DNA from: Amycolatopsis camponoti
GTDB taxonomy: Bacteria; Actinomycetota; Actinomycetes; Mycobacteriales; Pseudonocardiaceae
NCBI RefSeq assembly: GCF_902497555.1
Contig: NZ_CABVGP010000004.1
Coordinates: 186,001 to 250,000 of the forward strand
Length of the DNA stretch: 64,000 nucleotides
Direction: 5' to 3'
In this document: positions 8,405 through 15,885 of the stretch, piece by piece
How positions within the stretch are numbered: position 1 is the first letter of the stretch
Layout: every line of letters starts with the position of its first letter
Notes under the pieces: model-generated
Database searches by the model: none
Seen by the model: only the letters and a program-made list of their open reading frames with translations
What the model was told of the DNA's origin: nothing
Position numbers and translations under genes: made by a program

Positions 8405-8668
8405 TCAGTCGTCCGGCCAGTCGCCCGTGGCTTTCTCGTAGCCGATGGCGCCGGCCCGCTCGGTCGCGGCCTTGACCGCGGCGAAGATCGCGCCCTGCAC
8501 CGCCGCCGCGATGATCACCTGTCGCCAGGTGTAGTCGCGGTCGGTGGCGTCGGGCGCGTCTTCCTCGCCCGCGACGCGCTTCCAGACCTGCTTGAACGCC
8601 TGGCCGGCGAGGATGCCGCCGAGCGCGCCCACCACCCAGCTCAGCGGCTTGTACAGCACCTTGTTCAC
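8405..8668 (-). CDS. DUF4235 family membrane protein
   Basis: An 87-residue protein with two hydrophobic segments: one around residues 8-25 (WVVGALGGILAGQAF) and one around 50-66 (VIIAAAVQGAIFAAVKAA). A charged loop with EEDAPDATDRDYTW separates them. This is the DUF4235 layout; function is unknown, and the family is common beside DUF3618 genes in actinobacteria. Its GTG start overlaps the DUF3618 stop by 4 nt (GTGA), indicating translational coupling as the third gene of a stress-promoter operon. Confidence 0.85.
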   Translation of the reverse strand: MNKVLYKPLSWVVGALGGILAGQAFKQVWKRVAGEEDAPDATDRDYTWRQVIIAAAVQGAIFAAVKAATERAGAIGYEKATGDWPDD

Positions 8669-8973
8669 GAGTCGCTCCTCCGTCGCAGGATCAGCCGGAT
8701 CACGATCACCAGGCCCAGCACCCCGGCGAAGATCGGTACCGGGTTGCTGCGCACGACGTCGGCGCCCTGGCGGAACTTGACCGCGGTGGGCTCGTTCGTC
8801 ACGTCGGCGACCTTCGCGGTCGCCTGGTCGAGCTTCTCGTCGACGTTTTCCTTGACCCGGGTCTTCACGTCGAGCTTCTGCCCGAGCGCTTCCAGCGTTT
8901 CGGTCAGCTCTTCGCGGGTGGTGTCCCGGTCGAGCCGCGCCTCTTCGGCGTTCTTCGGGAAGTCCCCGCTCAT
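8665..8973 (-). CDS. DUF3618 family protein with C-terminal membrane helix
   Basis: A 102-residue protein. Residues 10-45 form the DUF3618 helical segment (RDTTREELTETLEALGQKLD), followed by a heptad-rich helix and a single C-terminal transmembrane helix (PIFAGVLGLVIVIRLIL) with a basic tail. It is probably anchored in the membrane with a cytoplasmic coiled segment. Function is unknown. Its ATG overlaps the stop of the holin-like gene upstream (ATGA), and its own stop overlaps the DUF4235 start, so the three are one operon. Confidence 0.85.
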   Translation of the reverse strand: MSGDFPKNAEEARLDRDTTREELTETLEALGQKLDVKTRVKENVDEKLDQATAKVADVTNEPTAVKFRQGADVVRSNPVPIFAGVLGLVIVIRLILRRRSDS

Positions 8974-9383
8974 GTGTGCACTCCCTGTTTCACGGTTTCC
9001 ACGTCTTCGCGGACGCCGCTGATGGCTTCTTCGGGCACCGGTGGCACGCCCTGCGTGACTTCCTTCTTGCCGACCAGCGCGGCGATCCCGGCGACCAGGA
9101 ACAACGCGACCGCGACGATCACCGCGGCCAGCCAGCCGGGTACGACGAGCGCGAGCGCCAGCACGGCGGCCGCGACCAGCGTGGCGGCGCCGAACAGCGC
9201 GAACAGGCCCGCCGCGCCGAACAGCCCGGCACCGAGGCCCATCTTCTTGCCCTTGCGCTGCAGTTCGAAGACCGCGAGCCGCATCTCGTCCCGGACGAGC
9301 CGCTTGACCTCGCCGGTCAGGTCCGTCACCAGCTCGCCGACCGAGCGGTCGGCCGCCGGCTGCTTGTTGACTTCTTCGATCAC
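8970..9383 (-). CDS. Actinobacterial phage-holin-superfamily III (DUF1469-like) membrane protein
   Basis: A 137-residue protein. The N-terminal ~45 residues are an amphipathic helix (VGELVTDLTGEVKRLVRDEM), then two long transmembrane helices (about 52-75 and 80-103) joined by a short VPGW turn, and a charged tail. This matches the Phage_holin_3_6/DUF1469 family; despite the name these chromosomal proteins are not known to lyse cells. It starts with GTG 6-8 nt after AAGGAGG and leads the operon with DUF3618 and DUF4235. All three are small envelope-associated proteins, so a role in membrane stress is inferred. Confidence 0.85.
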   Translation of the reverse strand: MIEEVNKQPAADRSVGELVTDLTGEVKRLVRDEMRLAVFELQRKGKKMGLGAGLFGAAGLFALFGAATLVAAAVLALALVVPGWLAAVIVAVALFLVAGIAALVGKKEVTQGVPPVPEEAISGVREDVETVKQGVHT

Positions 9384-9410
9384 GGAACACCTCCTTGCCT
9401 GGCCGCCGTG

Positions 9411-9433
9411 TACCCACTGGGCCCGGGGTCAAC
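9411..9433 (-). promoter_or_regulatory. Sigma-F/B-like promoter of the holin-DUF3618-DUF4235 operon
   Basis: Minus strand GTTG, 14-nt spacer, GGGTA, ending 27 nt before the GTG start. One mismatch from GTTT in the upstream element. Confidence 0.65.
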
Positions 9434-9564
9434 CACGCCGGGTTTGACCGGTGCGGCACCGGGTAGGCGGTTTCCCGGTCGCCGGCCCCGGTCCGGGAGC
9501 ACGCCGGCGCACCCCCCAGCGCCACACGAACGGGTGACGCGGCGAGGCGGGAACGCACCGCGGT

Positions 9565-9589
9565 GTTTCGCGTCCGGGGGCCTCGGGTA
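9565..9589 (+). promoter_or_regulatory. Sigma-F/B-like promoter of the aldo/keto reductase gene
   Basis: GTTT, 16-nt spacer, GGGTA. The GGGTA ends 10 nt before the ATG at 9600, so the transcript should start at or a few bases before the ATG: a leaderless gene. No Shine-Dalgarno sequence is present, which agrees. Confidence 0.8.
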
Positions 9590-9599
9590 GGCGGCAAGC

Positions 9600-10433
9600 A
9601 TGACTTCCCCCGACGTCCCGGCCGTGGAACTGAACAACGGCGTGCGGATCCCGCAGTTCGGGTTCGGCGTGTTCCAGATCCCGCCCGAGGAGACCGCCCA
9701 GGCCGTGCGGACCGCGCTGGAGGCCGGCTACCGCCACATCGACACGGCGCAGATGTACCGCAACGAACAGGGAGTCGGCGCCGGCATCGCGGAGTCGGGG
9801 ATCCCGCGCGAAGACGTGTTCGTCACGACGAAGCTGGCGAACGACGCGCACGGCCACGACAACGCCATCACCGCGCTCGAGGGCAGCCTGCAGCGCCTGG
9901 GCTTCGACTACGTCGACCTCTACCTGATCCACTGGCCGTTGCCCCACAAGAACAACTACGTCGCGACGTGGCGGGGCTTCGAGGACATCCTGCGGGCGGG
10001 CAAGGCCTGCGCCATCGGCGTCTCGAACTTCCAGCCCGCGCACCTCGACCGGCTCGCCGAGGAGACCGGCACCGTGCCCGCGGTCAACCAGATCGAGCTG
10101 CACCCGGCGTTGCAGCAGACCGAACTGCGCGCCTACCACCGGGAGCACGGCATCGCCACCGAAGCCTGGAGTCCCTTGGCCCAGGCCGAAGTCCTCTCGG
10201 ACCCGGTGCTCACCGACCTGGCCGAGAAGCACGGCCGGACCGCCGCGCAGGTGGTGCTGCGCTGGCACATCCAGCTCGGGAACATCGTCTTCCCCAAGTC
10301 GTCTTCGCCGGAGCGGATCAAGCAGAACATCGACGTCTTCGGCTTCGAGCTCGACGACGAGGACATGACGGCGATCGGCAAGCTCGACGCCGGCCGGCGC
10401 ACCGGGCCGGACCCGGAGACCTTCACGGGGTGA
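9600..10433 (+). CDS. Aldo/keto reductase (2,5-diketo-gluconate reductase type)
   Basis: A 277-residue (alpha/beta)8 NADPH-dependent oxidoreductase. The catalytic tetrad is visible: Asp in GYRHIDTAQMYRNE (about residue 45), Tyr in the same block, Lys in FVTTKLAND (about 77) and His in LYLIHWPLP (about 110). The C-terminal NADPH motif is FPKSSSPERIKQNIDVF. Family members detoxify aldehydes and ketones, which suits its place in the stress island. The gene is probably leaderless and driven by a sigma-F-like promoter. Substrate cannot be told from sequence. Confidence 0.9.
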   Translation: MTSPDVPAVELNNGVRIPQFGFGVFQIPPEETAQAVRTALEAGYRHIDTAQMYRNEQGVGAGIAESGIPREDVFVTTKLANDAHGHDNAITALEGSLQRLGFDYVDLYLIHWPLPHKNNYVATWRGFEDILRAGKACAIGVSNFQPAHLDRLAEETGTVPAVNQIELHPALQQTELRAYHREHGIATEAWSPLAQAEVLSDPVLTDLAEKHGRTAAQVVLRWHIQLGNIVFPKSSSPERIKQNIDVFGFELDDEDMTAIGKLDAGRRTGPDPETFTG

Positions 10434-10440
10434 CCGCGGC

Positions 10441-10465
10441 GTTTCCCTCCGCAACCGCCCGGGTA
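10441..10465 (+). promoter_or_regulatory. Sigma-F/B-like promoter of the 10504 membrane-protein gene
   Basis: GTTT, 16-nt spacer, GGGTA, about 38 nt before the ATG; GAAGGAG lies between as ribosome site. Confidence 0.8.
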
Positions 10466-10503
10466 CCTCACCCGGAGAGGTCCCCCTGGAAGGAGCATCC
10501 GGC

Positions 10504-10974
10504 ATGAGCACCAACGCGTACCTGTCGTTTCTCGTGATCGGGGTGGTGCTGGTCCTGGTCGACGGGCAGATCATCTACCGCAGCGGACGCCGTTACCTGG
10601 AGAACTCCTACGGCGACCCGGCGGCGGGTGCGTCGATGACCCGGCTGGTCACAGTGCTGTTCCACCTCGCGACGCTGGGCATCCTGGCCCTCATGTCGAC
10701 CATCGACCTCGGCGACGGCATCCCCGGCGTCGTCAAGCGCGTCGGCGTTCTGCTGCTGATCCTGGCCATCGCCCACGCGATCACGCTCGCCGTTCTGTCC
10801 CGCATCCGCGGCGAGCAGGAGGTGGAGGCGGTCGTCCAGCGCGGCCCCCGGCCGCAGCAGCGGGTGGAACCCGAGCCGCAGCGCCCGACCGTGACGCCGG
10901 CGCCGGGTCAGCCGGGTACCTACCCGGACGTCAGCCCGTCGCTGGAGAACCGGTCCCCGTACTCGGCTTCGTAA
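10504..10974 (+). CDS. Hypothetical three-helix membrane protein
   Basis: A 156-residue protein of no family I can name. Three hydrophobic segments are visible (about residues 6-22, 43-62 and 80-98). The C-terminal 50 residues are soluble, Pro/Gln/Glu-rich and probably disordered (RPQQRVEPEPQRP). The ATG has CTGGAAGGAG 6-7 nt upstream. The sigma-F-like promoter in front puts it in the stress regulon. Confidence 0.75.
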   Translation: MSTNAYLSFLVIGVVLVLVDGQIIYRSGRRYLENSYGDPAAGASMTRLVTVLFHLATLGILALMSTIDLGDGIPGVVKRVGVLLLILAIAHAITLAVLSRIRGEQEVEAVVQRGPRPQQRVEPEPQRPTVTPAPGQPGTYPDVSPSLENRSPYSAS

Positions 10975-10989
10975 CCGGATTCCGGTCCG

Positions 10990-11021
10990 AGGGCGGCTCT
11001 TTCCCGGGAAAGTGCCGCCCT
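10990..11021. terminator. Bidirectional hairpin between convergent genes
   Basis: Arms AGGGCGGC and GCCGCCCT enclose the inner palindrome CTTTCCCGGGAAAG with one T-T mismatch, giving a stem of about 14 paired positions. It lies between the converging 10504 and 11039 genes. No U-run follows. Confidence 0.7.
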
Positions 11022-11038
11022 TGTCCGTGCCCGGGGCC

Positions 11039-11836
11039 TCAGCGGTCCGCCGGCAGCTCCACCTCGGTGTGGCGGGTGGCGAGCGTCCGGGCCAGGTCGG
11101 CCAGCTTGACGTTCAGGTCCTGGGACGCGCGGCGCAGCACATCGAACGCTTCGTCGGCGGTGATGCCGCGGCGCTGCATCAGGATGCCCTTCGCCTGGCC
11201 GATCACGTCCCGGCTCTCGACCGCGCGGCGCAGGTGCTCCGCCTCCAGTTCGGCCGCCACGACGGCCTCCGTGTGCGCCAGCGCCAGGGACGCGTGGGTC
11301 GCCAGCAGGAGCGCGAGGTCGATCGCCGCGCCGTCGAACGCACCCGGCCGGCTCGAGTAGATGTTGAGCGCACCCGAGCGCCGCGGCGGACGGGCGTCGG
11401 GGAGCAAGGCCGTCGCCAGCACCGAGTGGTACCCGTGGCCGGCCGTGGCCGGACCGAACGACGGCCAGCGCGGGTCGCGGCCGACGTCCTGCGACCAGGC
11501 GATGGCCGGCCCGTCCGGGCGCGCCGACTCGACGCACGGCCCCTCGCCGTGGTCGTACTGCACCTGGTCCAGCCGCACCGCGACCGGGTCGGTCTCCACC
11601 GGCGTGTGGTACCGGCCGTCGGGTTCCCGCAGGGTGACGCTGACCAGGTCGGCGTCCGGGACGAGCGCGCTCGCGGCGCCGACGACGAGCCGGAGCACGC
11701 CCCCGACGGTCGGGGTCACGTCGAGCAGCGTGCGCGTGAGATCGGCGAACTGCCGCGCCAGCGGCCCGGCCGGTTCGATACCGTCCTGCGCGAACCCGGC
11801 GCGTTCCCGCGCCCACTCGTCTTCGTCGATGCTCAT
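11039..11836 (-). CDS. GAF-ANTAR RNA-binding regulator
   Basis: A 265-residue protein with a GAF sensor domain (about residues 35-180, containing DHGEGPCVESA and YHSVLATALLP) and a C-terminal three-helix ANTAR domain (about 200-255). The ANTAR block has the invariant RDVIGQAKGILMQRRGITADEAFDVLRR signature, here abbreviated at VIGQAKGILM. ANTAR domains bind paired RNA hexaloops and prevent termination (established family knowledge), so targets are transcripts with tandem small stem-loops. The ligand of the GAF domain is unknown. The ATG is at 11836; the region upstream contains GGGGGTA but no convincing partner box. Confidence 0.88.
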   Translation of the reverse strand: MSIDEDEWARERAGFAQDGIEPAGPLARQFADLTRTLLDVTPTVGGVLRLVVGAASALVPDADLVSVTLREPDGRYHTPVETDPVAVRLDQVQYDHGEGPCVESARPDGPAIAWSQDVGRDPRWPSFGPATAGHGYHSVLATALLPDARPPRRSGALNIYSSRPGAFDGAAIDLALLLATHASLALAHTEAVVAAELEAEHLRRAVESRDVIGQAKGILMQRRGITADEAFDVLRRASQDLNVKLADLARTLATRHTEVELPADR

Positions 11837-11886
11837 GCGTCTCCGTCGTCTTCGAGATGTACCCCCATTCAACCCGATGCCGATGC

Positions 11887-12414
11887 TCAACCGGGCGAGC
11901 CGGCCGCGTGGCGCAGCGCGGCTCGCGCCCGGTCGACGAAGCCCGGGCCCGGCCACAGCTGGTCGGCCTGAGGCATGCGGTCGGACAGGTCCGGGTGCGG
12001 CAGCGTCGCCGCGGCGTCCCGGGCCGCCGTGACCTCCTTGCCCAGCTCGGCGCGCCGCTCCGGCGAACACGTGAGCCGGACCTGCCGCACCGCCTCCGGG
12101 CCCTCTTCCCGGACGTGCCGGCGCACGGCGCGGATCAGCCCGCCCAGGAGGCGCTCGAACCGGGTCTCCTGCGGTCCGACGCCCTCCAGCTCGCGCATCA
12201 GGCCGTCCGCCTCCGCGAGGTCGCCTTCGCCATCGACAAAGGACTCTTCGGCGACGGCGTGGCGGACGACCTCCGCGATCAGGTGGTCGGCGAGGTCCTT
12301 GCGGTTCTCGGGGCTGCCCTGGCCGAGCTCGAGCTCGGTGCACAGCCGGTCCAGTCTCCGGTGGTCGCCGGCGAGGACGGTGGTCAGGTCGGTTGCGGGC
12401 TGGCTGCCGTTCAT
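11887..12414 (-). CDS. Hemerythrin/HHE cation-binding domain protein
   Basis: A 175-residue four-helix-bundle protein. Candidate metal ligands lie in LAGDHRRLDRLC (about residue 17), in DHLIAEVVRHAVAEESFV (about 43-60) and in VRRHVREEG (about 98). The HxxxE spacing fits the HHE/hemerythrin-like family, which binds di-iron and in actinobacteria responds to oxidative and nitrosative stress. The ATG has GGAGCG 4 nt upstream. It is divergent from the CYTH-CHAD gene and has its own sigma-F-like promoter. Confidence 0.82.
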   Translation of the reverse strand: MNGSQPATDLTTVLAGDHRRLDRLCTELELGQGSPENRKDLADHLIAEVVRHAVAEESFVDGEGDLAEADGLMRELEGVGPQETRFERLLGGLIRAVRRHVREEGPEAVRQVRLTCSPERRAELGKEVTAARDAAATLPHPDLSDRMPQADQLWPGPGFVDRARAALRHAAGSPG

Positions 12415-12453
12415 GCACGCTCCTGGTCCGGACTCGGGTTTTCCCGGACCGGA

Positions 12454-12477
12454 TACCCGCTGCCCGGCGGCCGAATC
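12454..12477 (-). promoter_or_regulatory. Sigma-F/B-like promoter of the hemerythrin-like gene
   Basis: Minus strand GATT, 15-nt spacer, GGGTA, followed by T. It lies 40-63 nt before the ATG and is back to back with the promoter of the divergent CYTH-CHAD gene. Confidence 0.6.
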
Positions 12478-12479
12478 CC

Positions 12480-12504
12480 GTGTCGGCCCGGTGCCCGCCG
12501 GGTA
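12480..12504 (+). promoter_or_regulatory. Sigma-F/B-like promoter of the CYTH-CHAD gene
   Basis: GTGT, 16-nt spacer, GGGTA. The same GTGT-N16-GGGTA form occurs before the rsbW-sigF operon. It ends 36 nt before the ATG. Confidence 0.6.
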
Positions 12505-12539
12505 CCCGCCGGGGGAATCGGCCCCGAAGGAGGATGACC

Positions 12540-14051
12540 ATGGCAGCGCCGTCGTCGGTGATCGAGCGCGAACGCAAGTACGAGATCGTGGCGGGCAGTG
12601 GAGTGCCCCGGCTCGTCGGCGTCGCGGGCGTCGAGACGCAGGACGACCCGGTCGAACAGATCCTCGACGCATCCTACTACGACACCGAAACCTTCCGGCT
12701 GGCGCGCGGCGGCATCACGCTGCGGCGCCGCGTCGGCGGGCACGACGCGGGCTGGCACCTCAAGCTGCCGGTCTCCGCCGACGAGCGGCAGGAGATCCAG
12801 CTGCCGCTGGGCGGCGACCCGAACAAGGTCCCCGGACGGCTGCGCCGGCTCGTGCGCGCCTACACGCTGGGGGAGAAGCTGGTGCCGATCGCGCACCTGC
12901 GCACCGACCGGTTCGCCCACCGGCTGGCCGACGGCGACGGCCGGACCGTCGCGACCCTCACCGACGACCACGTGACGGGCGAAGCCGGTGGCGAGAGCGC
13001 GCGGCTCGACGAGTGGCGCGAGCTGGAGCTGGAACTCGATCCCGCGACCGACCCGGGCCGGCTCGAGGACTTCGACCGGGCCCTCGGGGAAGCCGGCGCC
13101 TCGGCCTCGCCGTGGCCGTCGAAGCTGCGGCGCCTGATCGGCGACCGCGTCCCCGCGCCGCCCCGCGGCCGCAAGAAGCCGACGGCGGGCGACGTCGTGC
13201 TGACGTCGCTGCGCGAGCACTACGCCCGGCTGCGCCGCGCCGACGTCGGGGTGCGCCTGGACGTCGAGGACTCCGTCCACCAGATGCGCGTCGCGACCCG
13301 GAAGCTGCGCAGCTCGCTGAAGACGTTCGGGTCCGTCGTGGACGAGGACGAGACGCTCACGGCCGAGTTGAAGTGGCTCGGGCAGCAGCTGGCGCCGGCC
13401 CGCGACGCGGAGGTCAGCGAGCGGCGGCTGCGCGAGCAGCTCGACGAGATCCCGTCCGAGCTGGTGTTCGGGCCCCTGCGGCAGTACCTCACCCGCTACT
13501 TCGCCCGCGAGGCCGAGGAGGGGCGAACCCGGGCGATGGCGGCGCTGACCGGCAAGCGGTACCGGACCCTGCTGCGCACGCTGGACACCCTGGTGGAGAA
13601 CCCGCCGCTCACCCGCCGGGCGCGCAAGCCGGCGAAGTCCGCCTTGCGCAAGCCCGTGCGCAAAGCCGCCGCGAAGCTGCGCCGGGCCGAAGCGGCGACG
13701 CGCGGGCTGACCGGCCACGAGCTCGAGACCGCACTGCACGAGGTCCGCAAGAAGGCGAAGCGGGCCCGCTACGCCGCCGACACCGTCAAGCCGGTCTACG
13801 GCAAGAAGCTGCGGCAGTGGCGCAAGAACGTCAAGACCGTCCAGGGCACGCTGGGCGAGCACCAGGACACCGCGGTCGGCCGGGACGTCCTGCACCACCT
13901 CACCATCGCCGGACACGGCGAAGGGCAGAACACGTTCACGTTCGGGCTGCTCTACGAGCGGGACGCCGAGAGGGCGGAGAAGCTGCGCCGGCGGTTCGCG
14001 GGGGAGTGGCGGCGGCTCCGGAAGGGCGAGCGGCCGGGCTGGCTGCGCTGA
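12540..14051 (+). CDS. CYTH-CHAD polyphosphate-associated protein
   Basis: A 503-residue two-domain protein. The CYTH domain (about 1-200) starts with the metal-phosphate signature VIERERKYE and continues with SYYDTETFRLARGGITLRRR and WHLKLP; CYTH enzymes cleave triphosphates, including tripolyphosphate, in a beta-tunnel. The CHAD domain (about 215-495) has the histidine and basic clusters VHQMRVATRKLRSSLKTF and LHEVRKKAKRARYAA, which bind polyphosphate. The pair suggests attachment to or turnover of polyphosphate granules. The ATG at 12540 sits 6 nt after GAAGGAGG; the ATG at 12534 touches that site and is too close. Divergent from the hemerythrin-like gene. Confidence 0.88.
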   Translation: MAAPSSVIERERKYEIVAGSGVPRLVGVAGVETQDDPVEQILDASYYDTETFRLARGGITLRRRVGGHDAGWHLKLPVSADERQEIQLPLGGDPNKVPGRLRRLVRAYTLGEKLVPIAHLRTDRFAHRLADGDGRTVATLTDDHVTGEAGGESARLDEWRELELELDPATDPGRLEDFDRALGEAGASASPWPSKLRRLIGDRVPAPPRGRKKPTAGDVVLTSLREHYARLRRADVGVRLDVEDSVHQMRVATRKLRSSLKTFGSVVDEDETLTAELKWLGQQLAPARDAEVSERRLREQLDEIPSELVFGPLRQYLTRYFAREAEEGRTRAMAALTGKRYRTLLRTLDTLVENPPLTRRARKPAKSALRKPVRKAAAKLRRAEAATRGLTGHELETALHEVRKKAKRARYAADTVKPVYGKKLRQWRKNVKTVQGTLGEHQDTAVGRDVLHHLTIAGHGEGQNTFTFGLLYERDAERAEKLRRRFAGEWRRLRKGERPGWLR

Positions 14052-14088
14052 CGCCGTCCGGGAGGCCGGGAACGACCTGGTCAGGACG

Positions 14089-14124
14089 CCGGATGTCATG
14101 AACGAGCCCGTTCATGACATCCGG
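14089..14124. terminator. Perfect 16-bp hairpin between convergent genes
   Basis: Arms at 14089-14104 and 14109-14124 (CCGGATGTCATGAACG and its complement) with the 4-nt loop AGCC. It lies between the CYTH-CHAD and sigma-factor genes, which converge, and probably ends both transcripts. Less GC-rich than its surroundings, so it may be a dispersed repeat. Confidence 0.75.
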
Positions 14125-14126
14125 GT

Positions 14127-14918
14127 CTAGCCTTCGCCGGTGAGCTTCCCGCGGAGCTGCTCCAGGGTCTGCGACAGCAGCCGGGAGACGTGCATCTGGG
14201 AGATGCCGACGCGGTCGGCGATCTGCGTCTGGGTCAGCCCGCCGAAGAACCGCATCACGAGGATCGCGCGCTCGCGCGGCGGCAGCTCCTGGAGCAGCGG
14301 CTGGAGGGCCTCGTGGTTCTCGACCATGGTCATCTCGTGGTCGGGTTCCCCCATGGTGTCCGCCAGCGACAGCGCCTCGGCGTCGTCGTGCACCGGCTTG
14401 TCGACGGACAGGGCCTGGTAGGCGTTGCCGGCCAGCAGCCCTTCGCGGACCTCGTCGACGTCCAGGCCGAGGTGCTCGGCCAGCTCGGTCGGGGTGGGCG
14501 CGCGACCCAGGCGCTGGGACAGCGCGGCCGAACCCTGGCTCAGGGACAGGTGCAGCTCCTTGAGCCGGCGCGGGACCCGCACCGACCAGCCGGTGTCCCG
14601 GAAGTGCCGCCGCACCTCGCCCATGATCGTCGGCACCGCGAAGGACAGGAAGTCGTGGCCGCGGGCGGGGTCGAACCGGTCGACCGCGTTGATCAGGCCG
14701 ATCCGGGCCACCTGCACCAGGTCTTCGCGGGGCTCGCCGCGGCCCGAGAACCGGGTGGCGATGTGCTCGGCGAGCGGCAGCAGCTCGGTCACCAGCCTGC
14801 TGCGGACGACCTCGCGCCGCGGGTCGTCGGGGCCGAGGGAGCCCAGCTCCTCGAACAGCGGTTCGCAGTGGGCGTATTCATCCGGGCGGTGCAGGACGGT
14901 TTTGCGTTCGGTGCTCAC
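14127..14918 (-). CDS. sigF: RNA polymerase sigma factor, SigF/SigB/SigG family
   Basis: A 263-residue group-3 sigma factor. Region 2 spans about residues 55-130 (EDLVQVARIGLINAVDRFD, then FLSFAVPTIMGEVRRHFRD), region 3 about 130-190 (RRLKELHLSLSQGSAALSQRL), and region 4 about 205-260 (ERAILVMRFFGGLTQTQIA, then VGISQMHVSRLLSQTLEQLR, a helix-turn-helix). It begins with GTG that overlaps the anti-sigma stop (GTGA). Streptomyces/mycobacterial members recognise GTTT-N-GGGTA, and many such sites surround this gene, including one before its own operon. It is the likely master of the stress island. Confidence 0.93.
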   Translation of the reverse strand: MSTERKTVLHRPDEYAHCEPLFEELGSLGPDDPRREVVRSRLVTELLPLAEHIATRFSGRGEPREDLVQVARIGLINAVDRFDPARGHDFLSFAVPTIMGEVRRHFRDTGWSVRVPRRLKELHLSLSQGSAALSQRLGRAPTPTELAEHLGLDVDEVREGLLAGNAYQALSVDKPVHDDAEALSLADTMGEPDHEMTMVENHEALQPLLQELPPRERAILVMRFFGGLTQTQIADRVGISQMHVSRLLSQTLEQLRGKLTGEG

Positions 14919-15364
14919 GCGCTCGTTCCCGCGTTGAGCACCAGCTCGATCGTGACGATGCCCGCACCCCCGCCGGGGAGGACGTCGCAGTGCGCGGTCA
15001 CCGAACCACTCAGCGTGGTCAGCACGTGCCAGCCGAAGGTGCGGTCGCTCGGCGGTCGCGGGTCGCTGGAGCGCGTCGAGATCGTCACGTGCAGGCCGTC
15101 GGGGCCCTGCCGGAAGCGGCAGTGCAGCTGGGAGCCCAGCTCGGCCAGCTGCACGAGCTGGGCGCAGGCCTCGTCGACGGCCATCTTGGCGTCGGCGATG
15201 GCGTCCAGCCCGAAGTCGGCGCGCGAGACCACGCCGTGGGTGAGCATGCGGACGAGGGGGATCTGCTCGGCCATCGCGGGCAGCCGCAGCTCCACCAGTT
15301 CCTCGAGCAGCTCTTCCAGCGTCGGCTTGCCGCCGTGCGAGCTACCGCTTCGTGTTTCTTCCAT
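14915..15364 (-). CDS. rsbW: RsbW-like anti-sigma factor (HATPase fold)
   Basis: A 149-residue protein related to anti-sigma factors of the RsbW/UsfX type. The GHKL N-box region reads KMAVDEACAQLVQLA (60-74); the usual Asn four residues after the Glu is Gln69, so ATP-metal binding may be weak. A degenerate glycine-rich lid is seen at RTFGWHVLTTL. The start at 15364 is chosen because GGGTA of a sigma-F-like promoter ends 11 nt before it, giving a leaderless mRNA; the ATG at 15382 would lie inside the promoter. The stop overlaps the sigma GTG, giving 1:1 coupled synthesis and an autoregulatory operon. Confidence 0.85.
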   Translation of the reverse strand: MEETRSGSSHGGKPTLEELLEELVELRLPAMAEQIPLVRMLTHGVVSRADFGLDAIADAKMAVDEACAQLVQLAELGSQLHCRFRQGPDGLHVTISTRSSDPRPPSDRTFGWHVLTTLSGSVTAHCDVLPGGGAGIVTIELVLNAGTSA

Positions 15365-15375
15365 GCCGGAGGTAC

Positions 15376-15400
15376 TACCCATCTGGGCGAATGACGACAC
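15376..15400 (-). promoter_or_regulatory. Autoregulatory sigma-F/B-like promoter of rsbW-sigF
   Basis: Minus strand GTGT, 16-nt spacer, GGGTA. It ends 11 nt before the ATG at 15364, so transcript and translation starts nearly coincide. Confidence 0.75.
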
Positions 15401-15426
15401 TTCGTGGCCAGGGATTTCCGGTTTCG

Positions 15427-15756
15427 TCACCGGCCCAGCGCCCGTTCGAGTTCCTTCTTGGTCATTTTCGAGCGCCCATCGATGTTCTTCTTCTTCGCCT
15501 CGTTGTAGAGCTGGTCCTTGGTCGGGCCCCCGGGACCCTTGCGGTTGCCGGACCGTTCGCCGCCGCGCTGCTGGGGCGACTTGTCCTCGATCGACGTCCG
15601 GCTGGCCTCGCGAGACTCGCCCGCCTGCGCACGGTTCTTGTTCACCGTGCGGGCCGCGATCTCCTTGGCCCGTTCCGGGCCGGCCCCACGGTCCTCGGCC
15701 GAGTCCTTGACGTGCTCGTACTGGCGCTCGCGCTTCTTGCTCCACGACTGAGGCAT
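15427..15756 (-). CDS. Small basic stress protein with C-terminal SAP/Rho-N-like domain
   Basis: A 109-residue, highly charged protein, of a type often annotated as plasmid stabilisation protein in actinobacteria. The N-terminal block (WSKKRERQYEHVKDSAEDRG, then ERAKEIAARTVNKNRAQAGE) is followed by a Gly/Ser-rich linker and a C-terminal helix-extended-helix GPTKDQLYNEAKKKNIDGRS plus KMTKKELERAL. The last part is closely similar to the C-terminus of the Ku protein encoded at 20818 (DGRSKMTKKELERAL versus KGRSKMTRAQLEKAL). A nucleic-acid-binding role is inferred. The ATG follows AAGGGAG; a perfect sigma-F-like promoter is upstream. Confidence 0.8.
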   Translation of the reverse strand: MPQSWSKKRERQYEHVKDSAEDRGAGPERAKEIAARTVNKNRAQAGESREASRTSIEDKSPQQRGGERSGNRKGPGGPTKDQLYNEAKKKNIDGRSKMTKKELERALGR

Positions 15757-15785
15757 GACCGCTCCCTTCGACTGCGTGGACGGGG

Positions 15786-15809
15786 TACCCGGTTGATCAT
15801 CGGGTAAAC
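15786..15809 (-). promoter_or_regulatory. Sigma-F/B-like promoter of the SAP-like protein gene
   Basis: Minus strand GTTT, 15-nt spacer, GGGTA: exact match to consensus, 30 nt before the ATG. Confidence 0.8.
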
Positions 15810-15834
15810 GCCACTTCCGGGCGGTGGGCGGCCG

Positions 15835-15857
15835 GTTACCCGACCGGGGAGCGGGTA
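15835..15857 (+). promoter_or_regulatory. Sigma-F/B-like promoter of the LLM oxidoreductase gene
   Basis: GTTA, 14-nt spacer, GGGTA, 28 nt before the ATG at 15886. Divergent from the promoter at 15786-15809, so this intergenic region fires both ways. Confidence 0.65.
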
Positions 15858-15885
15858 CGCGGGGTGGGAGCGAAAGGAGGCGCCG

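Noticed and set aside
8970..9383. Prophage remnant suggested by the holin-like protein
   Set aside because: The family is a normal chromosomal one in actinobacteria and no other phage gene is present.
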